This document shows positions 1 to 5,421 of a DNA stretch of 7,179 bases, one piece after another. Numbering within the stretch: position 1 is the stretch's first letter; the number at the start of each line of letters is the position of its first letter. Below the pieces are notes generated by a model. The model was not told the DNA's origin. It did not search any database and was given only the letters and a program-made list of their open reading frames with translations. The stretch is taken from assembly GCA_009778255.1 (NCBI GenBank), contig WRKD01000115.1:1-7179 (forward strand). The letters run 5' to 3'. This DNA comes from Bacillota bacterium (GTDB taxonomy: Bacteria > Bacillota > Dehalobacteriia > UBA4068). A program made the translations under genes and the position numbers.

Positions 1-320
1 CCTTGATCACTTTGAAAGATCCTACCAGGACAGGTTATGAATTTGATGGCTGGACGCCACAAGATACCATACCCGCCGGCAGTACGGGTGATAAGACCTT
101 TACCGCAAACTGGAAAGCCGCCACTATCTATAATATCACCTATATACTCGACGGCGGAACTAATCATGCTGATAACCCCGCTACTTATACAGTGGAAAGC
201 CCCTTGATCACTTTGAAAGACCCCAGCAAAACAGATTTCATATTTGTGGAATGGCAGCCAACCGATAATATACCCGCCGGCAGTACGGGAGATAAAGTGT
301 TTACCGCCGTATGGCAAAGC
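1..320 (+). repeat. In-frame tandem repeat, 201-bp (67-residue) period, within the surface protein gene
   Basis: The DNA at 1-19 recurs identically at 202-220, and 69-88 recurs identically at 270-289. Both give an offset of exactly 201 bp, or 67 codons. Between these islands the copies have diverged. The second copy is cut short at about 320, where the Ig-like domain begins. The first copy continues past the left edge, so the full array length is unknown. Such arrays in Flg_new/InlB-type proteins often vary in copy number between strains (family knowledge, not shown here). Confidence 0.85.
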
Positions 321-1028
321 GCTTTTGTTCCTGTAACGGATATTATTAATGTACCGACTACGGCAGAAGCGAATGTTCCTTTGCCGCTTACCGGTACGGT
401 AATACCTGCCGACGCCACTAATCAAACCATTATCTGGACAATTGTGGACGCGGGCATTACCGGCGGCACCTTGCATGATAATATTTTGGATGTAGTGGCA
501 CCCGGTCAAGTGGTGGTTAAAGCCACTATTATAGACGGTACTGCTGTTGGTGTACCTTTCGAAAAGCAGTTTACCATTGATGTAGCAATATCCGGCGAGT
601 ATAATTACAATGTGTACCTGGTTCCGGATAGAACAGTAGCCAAAGCCGGCGATATTATCTATATGGATATGATGCTGGTTGGTAACTTAAACTATTTCTC
701 TTTAACGGCGGAACTTACCTTCGACGATAGCCTGCTCAGTTTCATCGGTTATGAAGATCTAAGAGGCTGGATGGGCGAAGTTAATGCGACGGCAAAGAAT
801 AAAGTAATGACACGTCAGTTGCCCTCGATGAATACGATAGTCGGCGAACCTTGTAATCCTGCTGTTAAGATCGTTACATTGATGTTTAAGGTGAACGAAA
901 ACTTTGTGGGAGCGGCTGTTAATACTAACTTTGTCTTTTCAACTTTAGTAGTAGCATGCCCGCAAGCATCTTATGTTGGCGTACCTACCGCATGGGGTAA
1001 AACCTTGAATATTCTCGTAACTGAATAA
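1..1028 (+). CDS. Surface/secreted repeat protein, C-terminal part: Flg_new/InlB-type repeats, Ig-like domain, terminal cohesin-like domain (5' end outside window)
   Basis: This is the C-terminal 341 residues of a longer protein. The frame is open at the left edge, and the first visible codon (TTG at 3) corresponds to an internal Leu in the second repeat, so it is not a start. Residues 1-36 and 45-103 are Flg_new/InlB B-type repeats with TGYEFDGW, PAGSTGD and FTANW motifs. The second copy is diverged (TDFIFVEW). Residues 108-196 look like a bacterial Ig-like (Big-type) domain, with LTGTVIPADATNQ followed by TIIWTI. Residues 202-338 resemble a cohesin domain: V-AKAGD, then LTFDDSLLSF, ending in a beta-rich segment. 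Two Cys (284 and 319) could form a disulfide. No LPXTG sorting signal, SLH domain or membrane anchor follows the cohesin-like domain. Any anchor must therefore lie upstream, or the protein is released. The likely role is extracellular adhesion or scaffolding. Domain types are fairly clear, but the partner is unknown. Confidence 0.85.
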   Translation, partial: LITLKDPTRTGYEFDGWTPQDTIPAGSTGDKTFTANWKAATIYNITYILDGGTNHADNPATYTVESPLITLKDPSKTDFIFVEWQPTDNIPAGSTGDKVFTAVWQSAFVPVTDIINVPTTAEANVPLPLTGTVIPADATNQTIIWTIVDAGITGGTLHDNILDVVAPGQVVVKATIIDGTAVGVPFEKQFTIDVAISGEYNYNVYLVPDRTVAKAGDIIYMDMMLVGNLNYFSLTAELTFDDSLLSFIGYEDLRGWMGEVNATAKNKVMTRQLPSMNTIVGEPCNPAVKIVTLMFKVNENFVGAAVNTNFVFSTLVVACPQASYVGVPTAWGKTLNILVTE

Positions 1029-1039
1029 GTTAATAAAAA

Positions 1040-1082
1040 AATGCCTGCTAAAACTGTATTTAATGCAGTTTTAGCAGGCATT
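1040..1082 (-). terminator. Intrinsic terminator of the tRNA transcript, possibly bidirectional
   Basis: A perfect 17-bp inverted repeat (1040-1056 and 1066-1082) surrounds a 9-nt loop. Read on the minus strand, the hairpin is followed by a run of T (the A-run at 1034-1041 on the plus strand), giving a textbook rho-independent terminator just downstream of tRNA-Gln. Read on the plus strand it follows the surface protein stop codon by 11 nt, but its tail is only TTATTTAT. It probably ends that transcript too, though less cleanly. Confidence 0.88.
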
Positions 1083-1089
1083 ATTTATG

Positions 1090-1164
1090 TGGCTGGGGTG
1101 CATGGATTTGAACCATGGAATGACGATTTCAGAGACCGTTGCCTTACCGCTTGGCTACACCCCA
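1090..1164 (-). tRNA. tRNA-Gln (anticodon CTG)
   Basis: A 75-nt cloverleaf including an encoded CCA end (1090-1092). The acceptor stem pairs TGGGGTG with CACCCCA, with discriminator G. The D stem is GCC/GGC and the T arm is CATGG-TTCAAAT-CCATG. The anticodon loop reads CTCTGAA, with T33 and anticodon CTG at 1130-1132, which decodes CAG. The weak first acceptor position starting with T (U1-A72) is typical of bacterial tRNA-Gln. It lies 30 bp downstream of tRNA-Pro on the same strand and precedes the terminator, so the two are co-transcribed. Confidence 0.95.
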
Positions 1165-1194
1165 TTAGCTATGCGTTAGACAGGTTTTACACAT

Positions 1195-1271
1195 TGGTCG
1201 GGACGACAGGATTTGAACCTGCGGCCCCTTGATCCCAAATCAAGTGCGCTACCAAGCTGCGCTACGTCCCG
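1195..1271 (-). tRNA. tRNA-Pro (anticodon TGG)
   Basis: A 77-nt cloverleaf with an encoded CCA end (1195-1197). The acceptor stem is CGGGACG/CGTCCCG with discriminator A. The D arm is GCGC-AGCTTGGTA-GCGC. The anticodon stem is CTTGA/TCAAG with loop TTTGGGA, giving anticodon TGG at 1235-1237, which reads CCN codons, mainly CCA and CCG. The T arm is GCAGG-TTCAAAT-CCTGT with one G-T pair. It is the first gene of a two-tRNA transcript, starting about 20 nt downstream of a consensus -10 element. Confidence 0.96.
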
Positions 1272-1290
1272 TCTTTGCCGCAATATTGAT

Positions 1291-1320
1291 ATTATACCCA
1301 TACGTGGGGGGAAATGTCAA
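1291..1320 (-). promoter_or_regulatory. Sigma-A (sigma-70-type) promoter of the tRNA-Pro/tRNA-Gln transcript
   Basis: On the minus strand a perfect -35 TTGACA (1315-1320) and a perfect -10 TATAAT (1291-1296) are separated by 18 bp. The start of transcription is expected near 1284, about 13 nt before the tRNA-Pro 5' end. This is the strong promoter type expected for stable RNA. The spacer contains a run of six G on the plus strand and a short CCCA/TGGG dyad (1297-1308) of unknown meaning. Confidence 0.88.
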
Positions 1321-1397
1321 TAATTTTTTTGCCTTTAGGGTGTAGATCAATTCTAGTGCTAAATTATTTTCAACCTCTTTGCCAAAAAAATACGAAG

Positions 1398-1426
1398 TTG
1401 ATTTTATGGTAATTATCCCTTATAAT
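1398..1426 (+). promoter_or_regulatory. Predicted sigma-A promoter of the pyruvyl transferase-FrhB fusion gene
   Basis: On the plus strand TTGATT (1398-1403) and TATAAT (1421-1426) are spaced by 17 bp, the optimal distance. The expected start near 1433 gives a leader of about 80 nt before the ATG at 1514. The element is back to back with the tRNA promoter and about 78 bp away from it. The spacer carries the first copy of a 10-bp direct repeat (1408-1417), which could be an operator. Confidence 0.7.
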
Positions 1427-1457
1427 GAATAGTGAAACAGTAATTTTGGTAATTATC
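1408..1457 (+). repeat. Direct repeat GGTAATTATC, two copies 40 bp apart, flanking the -10 element
   Basis: The identical decamer occurs at 1408-1417, between the -35 and -10 elements, and at 1448-1457, in the early leader. The offset is 40 bp, close to four helical turns, so both copies would face the same side of the DNA. Each copy is itself nearly palindromic (GGTAATTATC versus GATAATTACC). A transcription factor pair site is possible, but the sequence is AT-rich and chance is a real alternative. Confidence 0.35.
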
Positions 1458-1463
1458 AAAGCA

Positions 1464-1487
1464 CCGGGCAGATGAACAAGCTGCCGG
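1464..1487 (+). promoter_or_regulatory. Possible leader hairpin upstream of the fusion gene
   Basis: CCGGGCAG (1464-1471) can pair with CTGCCGG (1481-1487) across a 9-nt loop with one bulged G. No T-run follows, so it is not an intrinsic terminator. It stands out as a GC-rich patch in an AT-rich leader and ends 9 nt before the ribosome binding site. It might affect mRNA stability or translation. It matches no riboswitch I recognise. Confidence 0.25.
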
Positions 1488-1496
1488 CGGCTGCTT

Positions 1497-1508
1497 AAGG
1501 AAGGAAAG
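1497..1508 (+). promoter_or_regulatory. Ribosome binding site fixing the start of the fusion gene
   Basis: The purine stretch AAGGAAGGAAAG ends 5 nt before the ATG at 1514. An in-frame TAA at 1496-1498 closes the reading frame directly upstream with no other start codon between, so the ATG at 1514 is the furthest upstream possible start. Confidence 0.8.
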
Positions 1509-1513
1509 TATCC

Positions 1514-3841
1514 ATGAAAAATATACTGATTTGCCAACATGGCGGCAGCGGAAATCATGGCTGCGAGGCTTTGGCCCGTGCTGCTATACAGTTATTTAAG
1601 CAGGCGGAAGCGAATTGTAATATAGAATTATTCTCTTATCGTAAAGCAGATGACGAAAAGTATCTTAAAGACATGCATGATGTGCATATCGGCGGTTTAC
1701 GGCATTTACCGGGCGCTTACTCGCCTTATAATTTGTATTATCATTGGCAAAAGCGGGTTATACATAATAAAAACGCCTCAAAAATACCACTTAACGCAAG
1801 TTTTCGCCGCGCAGTGGCTTTAGCCGATTTAGTGGTTGCCATAGGAGGCGATAATTATTGTTATAATCAGGGCAGAGGTTATTGGGCGCATGACCGTTAT
1901 ATTAAAGAACAGGGCAAGCCATATATATTATTGGGGGCTTCCGTAGAGCCGCAAGATTTACCCGGCGAGCTGGCGCAGCATTTGCGTTTATTCGATTTAA
2001 TTACGGTGCGAGAACCTTTAAGCTTTGCCGCGCTTAAGGAATGCGGCTTGGAAAATACCGTACTTTGTCCGGATGCGGCTTTTATCCTGACAGAGGAAAA
2101 AACCCGCCTGCCCGCTGCTTTTAAACCCCAAGATACGGTGGGCATAAACTTAAGCCCGCTGATTATGAAAAGTGAAGTTAAGGCTGGCATAACTTTTGAT
2201 AATTATCGCTTTTTGATCAAATATATACTGGCCAATACCACCATGCAGGTGGCGCTGATACCCCATGTGGTATGGCCGGGCAATGATGACCGCAATATAT
2301 TGTTCCAGCTTAAACAAGAATTTGGCATGGAAAAACGGATAATTATCATCGATGATCATGGTTCGAGGCAGCTTAAATATATCATTTCTCAATTGCGTTT
2401 CTTTGTGGGCGCGCGCACCCATGCCATTATTGCCGCTTATGCCGGTTCAATACCAACTTTAGCTGTGGGCTATTCGGTAAAGGCTTTGGGCATAGCAAGG
2501 GATATCTTTGGTTATGAGGGTGGGCAATATGTAGTAGATGTACGGGAATTATCGGAAACAAATCAATTGACACAAGCTTTTATTCGCTTGATGGAGCTAG
2601 AGGATGAGATAAGAAATGTTTTAGCCACTACCATGCCGGCTTATCGCGAGCTGGCTGCCGGAACTTCACTTTATATAGAACGCCTGCTTAATGGTAAAGA
2701 ACTGTTTGTTTCCGCTTCCGGTAAATTAGCCTGCCTAAGCCGCTGCACGGGTTGTGGCTTGTGCGCCGCGGCTTGCGCTAATTTAGCCATAACCATGGAA
2801 GCCCAAGAGGAAGGGTTTTTGTATCCACATTGTAATAATGAGCTTTGTATTGAGTGCGGTAAATGCGAGCAACTTTGCCCGGTTAAAAAAACTCCCTTAG
2901 CCAAACCGCAAACCAAGGCTTACGCCGCTTATAATAAAGATGAAAAAACCCGGTTACTCAGTTCTTCCGGCGGCTTATTCACTCCGCTTGCTCTGGATGT
3001 ATTAAAATACGGCGGTTATGTATGCGGCGCCGCTTATGACGCTCAATTGGAATTGCGCCATATTATTATAGAGGATGCCGGCGATTTGGGGCTGTTACGC
3101 GGCTCCAAATACCTACAAAGCGATTTAAGCAAAGTATATGCCCCTTTGCGGCAGATTTTAGACGCCGAACTCCCTCTGCTTTTTGTTGGCACACCCTGTC
3201 AAACAGCTGCTATACGTTCCTGGTGCGGAGACCATGATTATTTATTCACAGTTGCCTTGGCTTGTCATGGCGTTCCTTCTGCGCTGCTCTTTAGTAAATA
3301 TATAGATGAAATTGAAAAGAAGAAAAATCTTAAAGCCCATTATGTGGATTTTAAATATAAGGGGCAAGGCTTGCGCAATATGCAAATACGCGTGCATCTT
3401 AACGGCGGCGTGTTTTTTGAAGAATCTAGTAGTGAGAGTGCTTTTATGCGCGCCTTTTTAGCTAATTTATGCTTACGGCATTCTTGTCACGATTGTGTGG
3501 CTAAACAAGGGGATTATGCAGATCTATTAATTGGCGATTATTGGGGCATCAATAAAATATTGCCCGGTTTTTCGGATGACAAAGGGGTTTCTGTAGTACT
3601 GGTAATGAGCGAAAAGGGACAGGCAGCCCTTATGGGCATCAAGGATCAACTTGAATTACATGAAACCGCTTTGCCCGATGCTTGGGCTTATAATCCGGCT
3701 ATTATTGATTCCGCTCCCTATAATACGCGGCGCAAGGATTTCTTCAACCGTTTGGATAAAGCGCCTTTAGAAGAAGTTGTCAATAGCCTGATCGGCAAAC
3801 CTGCCGGTATGCAAAAACTTCTACGGCGTTTGCCAAGATAG
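1514..3841 (+). CDS. Polysaccharide pyruvyl transferase fused to a 2[4Fe-4S] ferredoxin and FrhB/FdhB-type domain
   Basis: A 775-residue three-part protein with no signal peptide or membrane segment, so cytoplasmic. Residues 1-330 are a polysaccharide pyruvyl transferase domain (CsaB/WcaK type): GGSGNHGCEAL at 10-20, GGDNY at 111-115 and VGARTHAI at 298-305, with the R301/H303 pair typical of the nucleotide-sugar-like fold. The family moves pyruvate from phosphoenolpyruvate onto glycan sugars as a ketal. Residues 404-458 form a ferredoxin domain with two clusters: C411, C414, C417, C421 and C445, C448, C451, C455. Residues 467-745 match the coenzyme F420 hydrogenase/dehydrogenase beta-subunit family, with SSSGGLFT (483-490), GTPCQ (559-563), ACHG (583-586) and C658-C661 followed by IGDYWG. 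Both halves appear intact, with no frameshift between them. FrhB-like proteins often sit beside pyruvyl transferases in glycan loci, but their reaction there is unclear. An F420 role is not implied. The gene appears monocistronic, with its own promoter. Confidence 0.85.
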   Translation: MKNILICQHGGSGNHGCEALARAAIQLFKQAEANCNIELFSYRKADDEKYLKDMHDVHIGGLRHLPGAYSPYNLYYHWQKRVIHNKNASKIPLNASFRRAVALADLVVAIGGDNYCYNQGRGYWAHDRYIKEQGKPYILLGASVEPQDLPGELAQHLRLFDLITVREPLSFAALKECGLENTVLCPDAAFILTEEKTRLPAAFKPQDTVGINLSPLIMKSEVKAGITFDNYRFLIKYILANTTMQVALIPHVVWPGNDDRNILFQLKQEFGMEKRIIIIDDHGSRQLKYIISQLRFFVGARTHAIIAAYAGSIPTLAVGYSVKALGIARDIFGYEGGQYVVDVRELSETNQLTQAFIRLMELEDEIRNVLATTMPAYRELAAGTSLYIERLLNGKELFVSASGKLACLSRCTGCGLCAAACANLAITMEAQEEGFLYPHCNNELCIECGKCEQLCPVKKTPLAKPQTKAYAAYNKDEKTRLLSSSGGLFTPLALDVLKYGGYVCGAAYDAQLELRHIIIEDAGDLGLLRGSKYLQSDLSKVYAPLRQILDAELPLLFVGTPCQTAAIRSWCGDHDYLFTVALACHGVPSALLFSKYIDEIEKKKNLKAHYVDFKYKGQGLRNMQIRVHLNGGVFFEESSSESAFMRAFLANLCLRHSCHDCVAKQGDYADLLIGDYWGINKILPGFSDDKGVSVVLVMSEKGQAALMGIKDQLELHETALPDAWAYNPAIIDSAPYNTRRKDFFNRLDKAPLEEVVNSLIGKPAGMQKLLRRLPR

Positions 3842-3859
3842 TAATTAGTGTAAGCTTTA

Positions 3860-5383
3860 TCAACGATTTGGTTTTAGTGATGAAGAGCATATATAGGGCT
3901 CGAAACCTTCATCAACTTTATGATCTTTATACATTTTACTATCCGATATGCAATAATAATCGTAATTGATTCTCGATCCATTATCTGGGTCATCCCAGGT
4001 AACATCTATATTGTACCACTTGTCGTCAATTTTAACCTGATTCCAGGCATGCCCTTCGCCATAGGCTTCGCCGGGCACCACAATACACTCTATGCCGGCT
4101 GCATTCAGCATTATTTTAAAAGCTGCCGCATAAGCATCGCAAACGCCGCGGTTTTCAATAAAAACAGTGCCCGGGTTATGAGGTAAACCTTCCCAACCTT
4201 CTTCAAATGATGAATCATAGGTGGTGTTCAATATCAAATAATCATGTAATGCCTTAACTTTTTCCCTTTCGCTCATCCCTTCATCCAAGCATGCGGATAA
4301 TATTTCATTCATTTTGTTTACCCAAGTATTGATAAATTGATAATTCAATAGTTGTAATACCGCTTCGTTTTCTTTGAATACATCCAACTCTAATAAACTA
4401 AAATCAATATTAGTCGGACGGGTAAAATGAGGGTGCTTTTGATATCTTTGCGGGTCTTTATAGTAGTTTTCCATTTTGTATGCATCGTAAACCCAAGCTT
4501 CAAATGTAAAGACATCGCCGTTTATTTCTATGTTTTTTTCTGGGTCTTGCCAAATTTCTCCATATGATCTATATTCACCGAGAACAGAATCATTGATACT
4601 AAACAGTTCTTCCGGGGTAAAACCGGGAATTTTAAGTTCAGTTATATATTGAGCATTTTTTATGGCCAGCATGATCAGCTTTTTGGCGTCTTCAAGACTA
4701 AAAACCATGGTCTCATCGGCTATATAACCCGGTGTATCGGCCGCTATCATTAAAGCCCCGTCTTTTGTATCGCTTAATTGCTCTACGGTAAACACATCTT
4801 CCCAGAGCAATTTATAGATCAGGGGCTTATCTTCATATTTAGGCAAGGCATATAATACTTTATAGCAGAGCAATACCGCGTCTTGACGCAGAAAGCTAGT
4901 GTGGTTTAAGGCGTCTAGTTCTTCCCAAGAAATTATGCCTAATTCTAACATTTCTTCTAAAGCATTGTTCCATGTAAAATCATAATTATCTTGGTAACCT
5001 AAAGAGCGCAGCATAAGGGTAGCAAATTCATTTGCTGTCATAGTGTTTTTGCCATAGATATCTTCCGATTGCCCCTGTATAAGTTGGCTCGCATATAAAA
5101 AACCTATATATTTATCGGCGTAAGTACCTTGTACATCTATAAAGGGATGCAAATAATCTGCTGTAAGCGCTTGTGTTTCGAGGCCTAAAAACCTGGTGAG
5201 CAATACCGCTCCCATCAAGCGGTCGCAAGGTATATCCAGATCATAACCATTGGTGGTACCCAAAAAAAGCCCCAGTCTATTCAAGGAATCTGCATTATAG
5301 GTATCCTCCGCCAAGGCTATTGCTGAAAGCATCAAAATTAGCAGAAAAGCTAGTACTACTTTTATTAACCAGTTCTTTTTCAT
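3860..5383 (-). CDS. Secreted transglutaminase-like protein with SLH-like N-terminal repeats
   Basis: A 507-residue exported protein. Residues 1-25 are a signal peptide: KK near the start, a hydrophobic core, and an A-L-A cleavage site before E26. Residues 28-180 resemble diverged S-layer homology repeats. The clearest is at 78-130, with HPFIDV, then YIGFLYASQLIQG, and TANEFATLMLRSLGY. They would hold the protein to cell-wall polymer if functional. Residues 210-370 have no domain I recognise. Residues 375-475 are a transglutaminase-like (papain-fold) domain with a full catalytic triad: C415 in NRGVCDAYA, H445 in GHAWN and D460 in NIDVTWDDP. In this family such domains act as peptidases, cross-linkers or amidases, and the substrate here cannot be told. 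AGGAGG lies 7 nt before the ATG. It starts 38 bp after the amrA stop and is probably the last gene of that operon. It converges on the fusion gene with only 18 bp between the stop codons. Confidence 0.85.
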   Translation of the reverse strand: MKKNWLIKVVLAFLLILMLSAIALAEDTYNADSLNRLGLFLGTTNGYDLDIPCDRLMGAVLLTRFLGLETQALTADYLHPFIDVQGTYADKYIGFLYASQLIQGQSEDIYGKNTMTANEFATLMLRSLGYQDNYDFTWNNALEEMLELGIISWEELDALNHTSFLRQDAVLLCYKVLYALPKYEDKPLIYKLLWEDVFTVEQLSDTKDGALMIAADTPGYIADETMVFSLEDAKKLIMLAIKNAQYITELKIPGFTPEELFSINDSVLGEYRSYGEIWQDPEKNIEINGDVFTFEAWVYDAYKMENYYKDPQRYQKHPHFTRPTNIDFSLLELDVFKENEAVLQLLNYQFINTWVNKMNEILSACLDEGMSEREKVKALHDYLILNTTYDSSFEEGWEGLPHNPGTVFIENRGVCDAYAAAFKIMLNAAGIECIVVPGEAYGEGHAWNQVKIDDKWYNIDVTWDDPDNGSRINYDYYCISDSKMYKDHKVDEGFEPYICSSSLKPNR

Positions 5384-5390
5384 TAAAAAT

Positions 5391-5396
5391 CCTCCT
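5391..5396 (-). promoter_or_regulatory. Ribosome binding site of the transglutaminase-like gene
   Basis: A perfect AGGAGG on the minus strand, 7 nt upstream of the ATG at 5381-5383, fixes this start. The 38-bp gap to the upstream gene shows no hairpin terminator and no convincing promoter with both elements, which favours read-through from the gene upstream. Confidence 0.85.
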
Positions 5397-5421
5397 TAAC
5401 GTATAGTGTTACTAGCTGGTT

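Noticed and set aside
1041..1232. A 63-codon plus-strand open frame across the terminator and tRNA region
   Set aside because: It is antisense to tRNA-Gln and tRNA-Pro. The peptide ends in the GFEPAAP-type string known from frames opposite tRNA genes. It has no ribosome binding site.
1297..1308. A CCCA-TACG-TGGG dyad in the tRNA promoter spacer as an operator
   Set aside because: The stem is only 4 bp, and stable RNA promoters of this strength rarely need a local repressor. It is noted in the promoter entry only.
1464..1487. A riboswitch in the leader of the fusion gene
   Set aside because: The leader is about 80 nt and contains only one short bulged stem, with no conserved riboswitch core and no terminator/antiterminator pair.
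1370..1558. A 62-codon minus-strand open frame over the divergent intergenic region
   Set aside because: It covers the predicted promoter, leader and start of the fusion gene, lacks a ribosome binding site and has no recognisable domain.
1897..2916. Minus-strand open frames of 81 to 97 codons inside the fusion gene
   Set aside because: They lie opposite well-conserved pyruvyl transferase and ferredoxin motifs and show no domain of their own.
2740..3841. A true F420-reducing hydrogenase or formate dehydrogenase beta subunit
   Set aside because: The domain family is right, but no alpha or gamma subunit genes are nearby and the domain is fused to a pyruvyl transferase. A glycan-related role fits better.
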